Shown here: positions 44,601 to 52,548 of the stretch, one piece after another
Numbering within the stretch: position 1 is the stretch's first letter
How the letters are laid out: each line of letters begins with the position of its first letter
Position numbers and translations under genes: made by a program
From: Isosphaeraceae bacterium EP7
GTDB lineage: Bacteria > Planctomycetota > Planctomycetia > Isosphaerales > Isosphaeraceae
DNA length: 64,000 nt
Direction: 5' to 3'
Assembly: GCA_038400315.1 (NCBI GenBank)
Contig: CP151667.1
Span: 4,537,174 to 4,601,173, forward strand
Notes under the pieces: model-generated
What the model was told of the DNA's origin: nothing
Databases searched by the model: none
What the model saw: only the letters and a program-made list of their open reading frames with translations

Positions 44601-44911
44601 CCCCACTCGTAGAGCCAATGCACGTCCACCCAGGGCGTTCCCGAGCGGGTCGCCGAGAGCGGGTCGGACGGCAAAGGACCCCCTCGCTCGGCGATGAGCT
44701 GGCCCAGCTTCAGCTGGGTCCAGATCGACGAGTCGGCGATCCGATTGGACGAGGCCAGGAAGGCGAGCACCAGCACGCCCAGCACGACGTATTTGTCGTA
44801 GTAGCGGTTCCAGACCAGGGCCCGCTCGGGGGTCCAGGGCTCCGGCGGAGGGGCCGGTTCGGGGCTCGTCTCGGCGGGCTCGGGCACCGCGGGCAGTACG
44901 GGTTCGGTCAT
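41684..44911 (-). CDS. Large membrane protein with C-terminal TPR domain
   Basis: Product of 1075 residues. The N-terminal 70 residues are Pro/Glu-rich and cytoplasmic; about ten hydrophobic helices follow to about residue 460 (for example YVVLGVLVLAFLASSN and VGLLFLAAELFLLHRATDRG). The layout resembles planctomycete integral membrane proteins of the dolichyl-mannosyltransferase/O-antigen type, although no catalytic motif is recognised. The C-terminal half (about 600-1030) is TPR-like: helix pairs such as LYLDMGYADEARDRFQAALD and LEEAEQSGLSQQGIKPMLLD. A Pro/Ala-rich tail ends it. It is divergent from the glycosyltransferase gene at 45148, and a role in surface glycan or protein assembly is possible. 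Confidence 0.75.
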   Translation of the reverse strand: MTEPVLPAVPEPAETSPEPAPPPEPWTPERALVWNRYYDKYVVLGVLVLAFLASSNRIADSSIWTQLKLGQLIAERGGPLPSDPLSATRSGTPWVDVHWLYEWGAATVYQLAYGMAPATANPVGDAGGANAAVDPSAGTGAWSGEQLAAGTLVALTALARCATAFLILSIRRPGTGLWWTASCAAAALGVFFSPLSVSSAGGRLSWISLGGIAGPAAVGPESVGLLFLAAELFLLHRATDRGQSGAAFWLIPIFAIWANVDDSFLIGLLVLASGTLLGMRSTRGALVLGLSIAACVVNPALFRIFPAAFDSYSHLFFSTVAPATNDQASIFGAQAVDFFGALLTQVRVYYVAVVGIGLASFWLNRRNFSAWRLATYLIASLVWAMMFRKNGEFALVWASMLALNGQEWYQETFGVEGRIERSWGIWSVGGRAITIMVVFAAATHAVTPWWKEAQDPQFGFGFNPDDFVFEAADYLKSAKFSGNVLNTSLSQADALNWRAYPLRKPFIDERRNLFPAELRREFQDLKKALSDDAIEVWKPLLDQHKISAVMIQQFGSPKTYESLSRSVNWSPFYDDGAVVLFGRLDEGAPAEDVAYFQAERLEPESRAYKNPRAVPPPDLPPTEKTLIDSVVSSEGPVRAQPHVQAARRWLQAGADTLPGVSYIPEPARCLLAVRECRIALSKNPNDTVAYRILAEAYRLLMIQEGALLSGLQPIPENLAKIQQNPIPITLLINRYRQRVAALRYAILTSAKPIDRESRRELAERNIELGQLYLDMGYADEARDRFQAALDVDSRKELPSDMRIQISQQLIPLNEAIAKAQEAISDLQIDQQAGPYQRASVAMSQGMIGLAIRELEEAEQSGLSQQGIKPMLLDLYCQSGRPDRAIELLGGASIDDPTLSDGPGTSAYRNGLVSLLIGNYQNAADCWGTNAIRQIQSFAANESLIAGVFSLRGELKNATNSLLELPAKIGNESAWENDLGMALLEGGINPEQAAQHLTNALTLQPNNPNRPIIAYYLEKLGKPVPPLKSDENSGVVATTPEPAATGPATPESATPAPAPVEPTAPAAKPEVAPDPK

Positions 44912-45035
44912 CGCGGAGGTCGCCGGGTCGGGATGAGGTGCGAGCGTCGTACGCCCCTGGAAAGAATGGACTTGATGCTAAGACTGGGCCGACGCCCCGG
45001 TCAAGGGGGCGGCACGCGCGGCGCGACCCACTCCG

Positions 45036-45063
45036 TTGACTTCGCACCCATGGCGCATAAAAT
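45036..45063 (+). promoter_or_regulatory. Sigma-70-like promoter before GT2 gene
   Basis: TTGACT at 45036-45041, a 16-base spacer, and TAAAAT at 45058-45063. This is one of the best matches in the window and lies 84 bases upstream of the GT2 start. Confidence 0.65.
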
Positions 45064-45147
45064 GCGTGGGCCCCGGCGGACGCGGGCCGCATCAACGCCG
45101 CCCACTCAGGATCTTCGCGGACCGACCCCTGGAAGGCCCAAGCCTCT

Positions 45148-45864
45148 ATGCGCCTGCTCACCGCGATCCCCGTCTACAACGAAGAGGCACACCTCGCGCC
45201 TGTGCTGGCCGAGGTTCTGAGATACGTCGACGACGTCCTCGTCGTCGACGACGGCTCCTCCGATGGTACGCCCGAACGGCTGGCCGAGTTTCCCGGGGTT
45301 AAGGTCGTCCGCCACCCGGTCAACCAGGGCTACGGCGCCGGGCTGCGGAGCGCCTTCAAGTACACGCTCGAGCATGGATACGATGGCCTCGTCACGCTCG
45401 ACTGCGATGGCCAGCACGAGCCGAGGCGGATCCCCGACATCGCGGCCCCGCTCGCCAACTTCGACGTCGTCTCCGGCAGCCGCTACCTACAGGTCTTCGA
45501 CCCCGGCCAGAGGCCGCCCGAGGCACGCAGGAAGATCAACGTCGAGGTCACGCGCTGGCTCAATGAGTGCCTCAACCTGAACCTGACCGACGCCTTCTGT
45601 GGGTTCAAGGCCTACCGGGCGAGCGCCCTGGCCAAGTTCGACATCACCGATTTGGGCTACGCCATGCCCTTGCAGGCCTGGGTGCAGATGGTCGAGCACG
45701 GCATGTCCGTCGTCGAGGTGCCGGTCGAATTGATCTACCTCGACGAGAACCGGGCCTTCGGCGGCGCATTGGACGATGCCGAATTTCGCCTGAACCACTA
45801 TCGGTCGGTGTTCCAGGAAGCCATGCAGCGTGCGGGTCTTGAAGTGGGCGGGGGGTGTCGTTGA
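45148..45864 (+). CDS. Family 2 glycosyltransferase (dolichol-P-mannose synthase-like)
   Basis: Product of 238 residues. The GT-A signature is strong: TAIPVYNEEAHL at the N-terminus, VLVVDDGSSDGTPERLAE (nucleotide site), TLDCDGQHEP with the DXD-like metal site, and VVSGSRY. No C-terminal membrane segment is seen, so the enzyme is peripheral or soluble, unlike DPM1 forms with tails. It probably transfers a sugar to a lipid or polymer; the acceptor is unknown. Its stop overlaps the next ATG (TGATG), so the two genes are coupled. Confidence 0.9.
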   Translation: MRLLTAIPVYNEEAHLAPVLAEVLRYVDDVLVVDDGSSDGTPERLAEFPGVKVVRHPVNQGYGAGLRSAFKYTLEHGYDGLVTLDCDGQHEPRRIPDIAAPLANFDVVSGSRYLQVFDPGQRPPEARRKINVEVTRWLNECLNLNLTDAFCGFKAYRASALAKFDITDLGYAMPLQAWVQMVEHGMSVVEVPVELIYLDENRAFGGALDDAEFRLNHYRSVFQEAMQRAGLEVGGGCR

Positions 45865-47477
45865 TGGAAACGCACCGCCTGCGAGCCCCCTCCGGCGACG
45901 GCGCCCTGCTGGCCTCGCCCTCGGTGGCCGAAGCCTCCGCGCTCCTGGTCCGAAACTCGTCGACCCTATCGGGCTGGCAGCACGACTTCCAGGGAAGGTC
46001 CGCCGATCGCCTCCGCGCCATGGCGCGTTCGCAGGCGCTCCAGGCGTCTCGCCGCTACCTGGAATCACATGGGCTGGATGTCCCCGCGATGCCCACTCGG
46101 GCGGAATTCCCGATCGTGGTGACCGGCCACCAGCCGGAACTTTACCACCCGGGTGTCTGGGTCAAGAATTTCTGCGTCGCCCGGCTTGCCCGACAGCAAT
46201 CGGGCGCCGGCCTCAACGTGATTGTCGACGACGACACGCCCAAGTCCTCATCGATCCGCGTCCCCGTCGAGCTCGACGGGGTGCTGAACGCCGGCCGAGT
46301 TGACTTCGATCGATGGGAGGGGGAAGTTCCCCACGAAGACCTCCCGGTCCGCGACGAAAGCCGCTTCGCGAGCTTCGCCGATCGGGTTCGTGCCGCGCTT
46401 CCCCGGAGCGTGGCCGACCCCTTGATCGGCGAGTTCTGGCCGCGAGTCCTGAGGTTCCGAGGAACCACCGACCGCAGCGGGCTCCGCATCGCCCTGGGTC
46501 GTCGCGCTCAGGAGGCCGCCTGGGGCGTCCACAACTTTGAAGTTCCGCTGAGCGCCCTGTGCGAGACCGAGGCCTTCACCTGGTTCGCCTCGCACATCAT
46601 GGCCAACCTGCCGAAGTTCCAGGACGTCCACAATCAAGCCCTGGATCGCTACCGAGAGGCGTACGGGATCCGCAGCAAGAATCACCCCGTCCCCGCGCTC
46701 GGCGGCAAGGACGGCTGGCTCGAGGCCCCCTTCTGGGCCTGGCGAGCCGCGTCGCCTCGACGCCGACCCCTGCTGGTCCGGCAACTGAGCCACACGCTGC
46801 AAATCAGGCTCTCCGGCGAGGATGCGCCGCTGATGGAGCTGCCGCTCTCGCCCGACCGCGAGGCGTGCTGTGCCGTCGATCAGCTCATGGAATTGCCCTC
46901 CATGGGGGTCCGGCTCCGGACGCGTGCGCTCACCACGACCATGTTTACCAGGCTCCTCGTCGGGGATCTCTTCCTCCACGGAATCGGGGGAGCCAAGTAC
47001 GACGAACTCGGAGACGAGGTCGTCCGGGGCTTCTTCGGCGTCAGGCCGCCCGACTTCCTCACCCTCTCACTGACCCTCTGGCTCAATCTCGGGGCCGAGC
47101 CCGCCACACTCGGACGACTCCACGAGGTCGAGCGAGACCTGCGCGAGACGGTGTACAATCCCGACCGACACCAGGCCGATCCGGGATCGCCCGCGGTCCG
47201 TGACCTGATCGGACGGCGACTTGCCGAGATCGAGCGACCGGTCGAGCGGCCCGCGGAGAAGCTGGAACGATTCCGCAACCTTCGCCAAATCAACGAGTTG
47301 CTCCAGCCCGGCGTGGAGTTGGAGCGGGTGTTCCTGATCGCCGAGCGGGCGCGCCTCGCCGAGGGTGTCCGGCGCAATCAGATCGCGCAGAGCCGGGAAT
47401 TCTCGTTCGTCCTCCACCCCGCCGAGCGTCTCCGTCGGGCATTCGAGCTTGAGGGCAAGGGGCCCGGGGCGGCCTGA
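45864..47477 (+). CDS. BshC-like hypothetical protein
   Basis: Product of 537 residues from ATG 45864 (overlap TGATG with GT2; a GTG at 45855 is possible). The segment FPIVVTGHQPELYHPGVWVK near residues 85-105 resembles the VVTGQQ-type start of BshC, the cysteine-adding enzyme of bacillithiol synthesis, and the overall length matches. The rest does not match BshC clearly by eye: other phrases such as LVRQLSHTLQIRLSGEDAPL are unfamiliar. So this is a low-confidence relation; it could be any Rossmann-like enzyme. Coupling with the GT2 gene suggests a common process. Confidence 0.55.
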   Translation: METHRLRAPSGDGALLASPSVAEASALLVRNSSTLSGWQHDFQGRSADRLRAMARSQALQASRRYLESHGLDVPAMPTRAEFPIVVTGHQPELYHPGVWVKNFCVARLARQQSGAGLNVIVDDDTPKSSSIRVPVELDGVLNAGRVDFDRWEGEVPHEDLPVRDESRFASFADRVRAALPRSVADPLIGEFWPRVLRFRGTTDRSGLRIALGRRAQEAAWGVHNFEVPLSALCETEAFTWFASHIMANLPKFQDVHNQALDRYREAYGIRSKNHPVPALGGKDGWLEAPFWAWRAASPRRRPLLVRQLSHTLQIRLSGEDAPLMELPLSPDREACCAVDQLMELPSMGVRLRTRALTTTMFTRLLVGDLFLHGIGGAKYDELGDEVVRGFFGVRPPDFLTLSLTLWLNLGAEPATLGRLHEVERDLRETVYNPDRHQADPGSPAVRDLIGRRLAEIERPVERPAEKLERFRNLRQINELLQPGVELERVFLIAERARLAEGVRRNQIAQSREFSFVLHPAERLRRAFELEGKGPGAA

Positions 47478-47659
47478 TCGTCAGAGACGGTCGAAAAATC
47501 GCGGCGCGGGGGCTCCAGCTTGCAGCAGTCGGGGCCCCGCCCGCCTAGAATGTGCAGACGGACCTCGGGCCCTCGGTGGCCCGGCCGACATCCCTTTCGA
47601 TGGGGACGTCGTCGCCAAGGTCCGAGCATAGAAGGGACGAGCCCGAGGTGGTCGTTTCG

Positions 47660-48928
47660 ATGAAAGCACCCGAGCCGGGCGTCCGGCTGCCCTTCCGCCG
47701 AGGTCCCGTCGAGTTCAGCGTCGGCTCCGAGGCGGATCATGAGGCAGTCTACCAATCGCTCCTCCACGTCTTCCACGGGCCAGACCGGGAGTCGTTCCTT
47801 GGCGCACTGAATGACCCCGTCTATCAGCCCTATCAACGCCTCCTGGCCAAGGTCGACGGCCGCGTCGTCAGCCATGTCCACCTGACCGAGCGGATCATCC
47901 GCTATGGCTCGTCCACGCTGCCGATGAACGGGGTCATGTGGGTCGGCACCCTCCCCGAGTATCGAGGCCTGGGGTTCGCGCAGAACTTGATGCGGCTGGC
48001 GGCGACTCGGGCCAAGGAGTCGGGTGTCGCGGTCCAGGCCCTGACCACGGGCATGCCGCAGTTCTACCGCCCTCTCGGCTGGGGTGTCTGCGGTCGGGTG
48101 ACCTTCGCACAGACGCTCAGTCGTAACCTTCCGGCGGTCTCCGACGGGATCGCCGACGGGAAGGGAGGCCCCTGGCAGGTCCGCCCCTGGCGCCAGGTCG
48201 AGCTGAGTAATCTGATCCGGCTCTATGATGCCCAGTACGCCCACACGACTGGGGCCGTCCTGCGATCCGAAGACTATTGGCGCTGGATCATCGGCCGGAA
48301 ATATGCCCATGTCATCTGGGTCGCCTGCCAGGGTGAGGAAGTCCGGGGCTATGCGTTCGTGAAGGACCACCGGGTCCTGGAGATTGCATCCGACCCGGCG
48401 CACCCCCAGGCACTTCGCGCCCTGCTCGGGCGGGTCCGCGCAGAAGCCCTCGAACGCGCCTATCCCGAGGTGGTCGTCTACGCCCCGGCCGACCATCCTG
48501 TGATCGACGCCTTCCGGGCGGCGTCCGGAAAGCTGGTCGACCAGGAAGACTGGGAAAATTCGGTCTCGATGTATCGGACCGTCTCCCCGGACACCTTCCT
48601 CAAGGCGGCCCTTCCCGAGCTGACCAGGCGTGCGAAGGCTGCCTCGTCCCACTTCCCGATGGAGCTGGGGCTGACGGTCGACGACAAGCGATGGATGCTC
48701 CACCTGACCGAGGAGGGGAGCCGGGTCGAGCCCGAGAAATCGAGCCGCCGCTATCTGACTCTCACCACGTCGGCCTTCACCCGCCTTGTGATGGGCCACA
48801 CCGGGATTGACCGGGCCATCGCCGAGGACGGTGTCGAGGCCTCGACCGGGACGGCCGTCGATGCCGCGAGGGTGCTCTTCCCCGTGGCTCCCATCTGGCG
48901 GAGCCCGCTCGATAGTGCAACGGCCTGA
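47660..48928 (+). CDS. GNAT family acetyltransferase, Eis-like
   Basis: Product of 422 residues; ATG 47660 is chosen, and a GTG at 47648 or a start further up is possible. The acetyl-CoA site is in MWVGTLPEYRGLGFAQNLMR, a classical GNAT V-x-x-x-x-RGxG-x[GA] loop, with QALTTGMPQFYRPLGWGVCG after it. The large C-terminal half with AVYQSLLHVFHG and a SCP2-like end suggests an Eis-type two-GNAT plus sterol-carrier layout. Eis-type enzymes acetylate amines. The substrate here is not known. It is followed convergently by the zinc-ribbon membrane gene 23 bases away. Confidence 0.8.
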   Translation: MKAPEPGVRLPFRRGPVEFSVGSEADHEAVYQSLLHVFHGPDRESFLGALNDPVYQPYQRLLAKVDGRVVSHVHLTERIIRYGSSTLPMNGVMWVGTLPEYRGLGFAQNLMRLAATRAKESGVAVQALTTGMPQFYRPLGWGVCGRVTFAQTLSRNLPAVSDGIADGKGGPWQVRPWRQVELSNLIRLYDAQYAHTTGAVLRSEDYWRWIIGRKYAHVIWVACQGEEVRGYAFVKDHRVLEIASDPAHPQALRALLGRVRAEALERAYPEVVVYAPADHPVIDAFRAASGKLVDQEDWENSVSMYRTVSPDTFLKAALPELTRRAKAASSHFPMELGLTVDDKRWMLHLTEEGSRVEPEKSSRRYLTLTTSAFTRLVMGHTGIDRAIAEDGVEASTGTAVDAARVLFPVAPIWRSPLDSATA

Positions 48929-48951
48929 GTCGAAGAAAGTTCCCCCGGTCC

Positions 48952-49935
48952 TCAGCGGTTGAAGTGCCGCCGGACCGGGGGGCTGTTCAGGTAGATTGAG
49001 GCCGCCGCGTAGCCGAGCAGGATCGTGATCCCCCAGGTCACCTGGTTGATCGGGAATTGCTCGGTCAGTGGGGGTGCCACGCCCGTCTCGTCGAAGGAGA
49101 CCACCTCTTCCTTCGCGCCGAGGAGCGGCTCTTGCATCTGCACCTGGTAAATCGGCATCACGATCAGGGCCAGCACGGCCACCAGGGCCCCGAGGGTCAG
49201 GGCGATCGCCAGGAGTTTGATCGACTTGCCGCGGAGGAACTGCACCGCGGCGAAGATGCCGAAGGCGCAGATCAGCATGAGCATCTGGAAGCCGAGGGCC
49301 AGCTCGGGGTTTCTCGTCGACTGGACGAGCGCAATGATTCCCAGGCCCAGGCCAAGCAGCAGCGAGATCCCGCCGAGCAGCATGACGCCGATCGGAGAGC
49401 CCGACGGTCGGGCCGGCCCCGAGATTGGGACGAGGTCCTCCTCGAGGTCGACCCGCTTGCCCGTGTCCATGTCGAGTCCGCATGTCTGGCAGATTGACAT
49501 GCCGATGGGGACCACACCGCCGCAGGTCGTGCACCTCCGCGCCTTCGACCTACCTTCGGCCATGGTCGTCCGACGTCGCTCGGGGCCGGGCTCGGCGAAG
49601 AGGGCGAGGGCGTCGGATGTCTGCCGCGCGGGCTGACCCGACCCTCCCACCAGATCCCCCTCGCCGGTCATCGAGGTCAGGTCGAACGTCTCGCGTAAGT
49701 CCCCCTCGGACGTTGCCATCGGTAGGTCGAAAACGGCGGGGCTCGCCGTCTCCATCATCGACGACGAGGCCCGGACGTCCTGGACGCCGGAAGGGGCCGA
49801 GGTCGCGGTCCCCTGGCCCTCGCCGATGATCGGCATCCGAGTCCCGCACCGCGGGCACTTCAGGCGCTTGCCGATCGCCCCGGGGGGGACATTCAGGACC
49901 ACACCGCATTGGGGGCACTGCGTTGTGAGAGCCAT
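48952..49935 (-). CDS. Zinc-ribbon membrane protein, hypothetical
   Basis: Product of 327 residues from ATG 49935. Two zinc ribbons are visible: CPQCGVVLNVPPGAIGKRL followed by KCPRCG (residues 6-31, the planctomycete MJ0042-like type), and CTTCGGVVPIGMSICQTCG near 140-160. Four hydrophobic segments occupy residues 190-310 (GVMLLGGISLLLGLGLGIIALV and others). Ribbons at the cytoplasmic side plus a membrane tail suggest a scaffold or regulatory anchor. No enzyme motif. The gene converges on the acetyltransferase gene. Confidence 0.75.
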   Translation of the reverse strand: MALTTQCPQCGVVLNVPPGAIGKRLKCPRCGTRMPIIGEGQGTATSAPSGVQDVRASSSMMETASPAVFDLPMATSEGDLRETFDLTSMTGEGDLVGGSGQPARQTSDALALFAEPGPERRRTTMAEGRSKARRCTTCGGVVPIGMSICQTCGLDMDTGKRVDLEEDLVPISGPARPSGSPIGVMLLGGISLLLGLGLGIIALVQSTRNPELALGFQMLMLICAFGIFAAVQFLRGKSIKLLAIALTLGALVAVLALIVMPIYQVQMQEPLLGAKEEVVSFDETGVAPPLTEQFPINQVTWGITILLGYAAASIYLNSPPVRRHFNR

Positions 49936-50166
49936 CGAGGGGTCGCCGAGACCAGGGAGACGGGGCAGATTCTGGGCGAGAGGAACGCGGCAAGACGCCG
50001 CGAGCCGATGCGCCAGCCACGTCAAGCATCATGTGATCTTACATCGAAGTTCGAAGGCAGGCCCAGCCTAAAACCCCGAAACCAGGGGCTTCGCCCGTAC
50101 AGTCCACGTCGCCGGCGCATCCCAGGTTACGCCGACATCTCGAGGAATGTTCGTCCGTCATGGGAA

Positions 50167-50514
50167 TTATTGGGGAGGATCACGCCATCGGTCGCGCCTC
50201 CTGATCAGCATCCTGCCAAGGAGTTCGTCGTAATCGGCCTCATTACGGCGACGCTTCGGGTCCCAGCGTTGCCCCTTCTCCCAGTTGCAGCGGCCGTGTA
50301 CGACGGCCAGATTACTCAGATCCTCGGTCCCGCCCCGCGACTTCGCCCGGATATGCTCGACGGTCCCCCCCTCGCCGGTCCCGGCGTCGAACGCGATGGG
50401 CCCGTTGCAGATCAGGCACTTGCCCACCCAGTTTCCTCCCGACCGGCGGAAAGTCCGGTCGGTCGCCGCGATCCGGCACATCAAATCCGACGTGGCCACT
50501 GTCCTCGCCCTCAT
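50167..50514 (-). CDS. HNH endonuclease domain protein
   Basis: Product of 115 residues. A zinc knuckle CLICNG comes first, followed by the HNH core: GGTVEHIRAKSRGGTEDLSN (His-Asn-type catalytic element) and LAVVHGRCNWEKGQRWDPKR. All positions needed for a beta-beta-alpha metal nuclease are present. The size and absence of extra domains fit a stand-alone HNH nuclease, a type sometimes found near restriction or mobile genes; none is adjacent here. It is divergent from the FHA-GGDEF gene. Confidence 0.87.
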   Translation of the reverse strand: MRARTVATSDLMCRIAATDRTFRRSGGNWVGKCLICNGPIAFDAGTGEGGTVEHIRAKSRGGTEDLSNLAVVHGRCNWEKGQRWDPKRRRNEADYDELLGRMLIRRRDRWRDPPQ

Positions 50515-50578
50515 GCTTGTCCCGGCGGATCAATTTGGCATCGTCCCGGATGGAATTTCGATCCCCGTCCGCGACGGT

Positions 50579-50606
50579 TTGACACCCCCTACGCGTGACC
50601 TACTCT
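50579..50606 (+). promoter_or_regulatory. Sigma-70-like promoter before FHA-GGDEF gene
   Basis: Perfect TTGACA at 50579-50584, a 16-base spacer, and TACTCT at 50601-50606. TACTCT is the same -10 box as tRNA copy 3. It lies about 115 bases upstream of ATG 50722. Confidence 0.65.
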
Positions 50607-50721
50607 TGCCTCGGGTCGGCCGGGCGGGCCGTCATCGACTCGGGTTATGTCGCGGGCCAGAGACGGCACGAGGCAATGATGGGTCCCCAATCTCTCGCGG
50701 GACCGGACCAGGGCGGGGCTC

Positions 50722-51696
50722 ATGGACAAGAACAGCTCGACGCAGGTCTGCAAGATTCCGCGGGCCGCAGATCTGGACCCACCCGGCGGACCGCTTCGCC
50801 ATTATCTGATCGTGCTTCGCGGCCCGGCAATGGGGGCCATGATTCGCCTGAATGCCGGCTGCGTGACCGTGGGAAGGTCTCCCGAAAGCCTCGTCCAGTT
50901 CGCCGACTCGAGCATCTCGCGGCATCACGCCACTCTCACCACCGGCGAAGGGGGCCGAGTCAGGCTCGTCGACCTGGGCAGCACCAATGGGACATTTCTG
51001 AACGGCAAGAGAATCGGGGCGATGGAGATGGTCGAGCTGGCCGATGGTGACCGGCTCCAACTTGGCACGTCAACTCTGTTGAAATTCGCCCGCCCCGACG
51101 CGCTCGAGGAGAAATTCTGCCGCGAGCTGTTCGACCGGTCGGTCCGCGATCCCCTGACGGGCCTCTACAACCGGGGCTACTTCGTCGACGAGGTCCGCGC
51201 CCTCTACGACCGTGCCGCCCTGTCGGGCCTCGGCCTCTGCCTCATCCTCCTCGACATCGACCACTTCAAGAAAGTTAACGACAGCCACGGCCACGACGCC
51301 GGGGACGCTGCGTTGAGAGAGGTGGCGGCGGTCCTCCGGCAATCGACCCGCCCCGACGACCTGGTCTCACGCTACGGCGGCGAGGAATTCGTGTTAGCCT
51401 TGCCCGTCGGCGGCACCGATGCCGCGATCGAACGCGCCGAGCATCTTCGCAAGATGGTCGGTGCACGGAGGATCCGATTGCCCGAGGGCGAGACCCTATT
51501 GCTCACCGGCAGTCTCGGCGTGGCCTATGCCGCGCCGGACCTCCCGTTCGATCCGCCCGAGATCATCTCGCTGGCAGACAGGGCCCTCTACCTCGCCAAG
51601 CAGAACGGAAGAGATCGCGTCGTCATCCTGCGCGAGCGGAGGTTCGCCGAGGCGGCCGGTGTCACACAATCGATCACCCTCGAGATCGAGACCTGA
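50722..51696 (+). CDS. FHA-GGDEF diguanylate cyclase
   Basis: Product of 324 residues. The FHA domain (about 45-115) contains GRSPESLVQFADSSISRHHATL and GSTNGTFLNGKRI, the phosphothreonine-binding loops. The GGDEF domain (about 130-310) has a GGEEF active site near residues 217-221 and an RxxD inhibitory I-site (RPDD) five residues before it, so it should make c-di-GMP and be product-inhibited. The DP-L-TGLYNRGYF entry is intact. The fusion suggests that c-di-GMP synthesis responds to protein phosphorylation, such as by a Hanks-type kinase (one lies at 38529, not adjacent). Confidence 0.9.
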   Translation: MDKNSSTQVCKIPRAADLDPPGGPLRHYLIVLRGPAMGAMIRLNAGCVTVGRSPESLVQFADSSISRHHATLTTGEGGRVRLVDLGSTNGTFLNGKRIGAMEMVELADGDRLQLGTSTLLKFARPDALEEKFCRELFDRSVRDPLTGLYNRGYFVDEVRALYDRAALSGLGLCLILLDIDHFKKVNDSHGHDAGDAALREVAAVLRQSTRPDDLVSRYGGEEFVLALPVGGTDAAIERAEHLRKMVGARRIRLPEGETLLLTGSLGVAYAAPDLPFDPPEIISLADRALYLAKQNGRDRVVILRERRFAEAAGVTQSITLEIET

Positions 51697-51846
51697 ACGA
51701 GGGGGCTGCAAGGACATCACACCGGGCCTTGAACGCAGGGGATCGACCGAGACCGATGGCGCTGGGATGTGGTATATTGCCACCCCCGGAGCCACGGAGG
51801 GCCGCACCAGACGACGGCCAACCGGGCCCGGATCTCAGGTGACCCG

Positions 51847-52506
51847 ATGAGCGTCAAGGCAATCCTCTTCGACTTCGACGGCACCCTGGCCGACACGGCC
51901 AACATCCACGTCGCCGCCTGGGAGCGGACCTTCGCCGAGATCGGCTTCGTGATCCCCCAGGATGTCTGCCTCCGCGCCGTCGAGGAGGATGATCGACGCT
52001 TCCTCGTAGACGTGTTCGCCAGCAAGGACGTCCTCGACGGCGACGTCGAAGGCTGGCTTCGCCGGAAACAGGACGTCACCGCGACGATGCTCGCCGACGC
52101 CCCCCAGATTTATCCCGGCGTCATCGAGCTCATCACGAGACTCCGCGATCATTATCGCCTCGCCGTCGTCACCACGACCTGGCGTGAGAATGTCGTCGCC
52201 ACTCTCGAAGCCGCCGGCATCGCCGACGCGTTCGAGGTCGTCGTGGCCAAGCAGGATGTCGCCTCCCAGAAGCCCGACGCCGAGGCTTACACACTGGCCC
52301 TGTCGCGGCTCGGCGTCGACGCTTCGTCGGCCTGGGCCGTCGAAGATTCCCCGAGCGGAGTCCGTGCGGCAATCGCCGCGGGCCTGAGGGTCGTGGCCGT
52401 CGGTCACCGAAGCCCGCGCGGCGACTGGTCGGTCGACGCCACGTATCTGGAAAGCCTGGTAAACGAACTCGATTTCCTCGAGGTCGTGCGCGCAGAGCCG
52501 AGCTGA
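51847..52506 (+). CDS. HAD superfamily hydrolase (beta-phosphoglucomutase-like)
   Basis: Product of 219 residues; ATG 51847 begins the motif MSVKAILFDFDGTLADT, with CAGGTGA upstream. The HAD motif I is DFDGT, the Thr/Ser of motif II is in LAVVTTTWREN, the Lys in VVAKQDVASQKPDAEAY (motif III) and the acidic pair in VEDSPSGV (motif IV). The cap is the helical C1 type, between motifs I and II. Members include phosphoglycolate phosphatase and beta-phosphoglucomutase; substrate unknown. The gene precedes purB by 42 bases and may be cotranscribed. Confidence 0.88.
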   Translation: MSVKAILFDFDGTLADTANIHVAAWERTFAEIGFVIPQDVCLRAVEEDDRRFLVDVFASKDVLDGDVEGWLRRKQDVTATMLADAPQIYPGVIELITRLRDHYRLAVVTTTWRENVVATLEAAGIADAFEVVVAKQDVASQKPDAEAYTLALSRLGVDASSAWAVEDSPSGVRAAIAAGLRVVAVGHRSPRGDWSVDATYLESLVNELDFLEVVRAEPS

Positions 52507-52548
52507 ACGACCGCGATCGATCCATGTCCACGCCCGAAGGTTGCCGCG

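Noticed and set aside
47378-49534. Minus-strand open frame of 718 codons across the acetyltransferase gene
   Set aside because: It crosses a clear gene on the other strand and the convergent zinc-ribbon gene, and its sequence is low-complexity Arg/Gly/Pro; rejected as a GC artefact.
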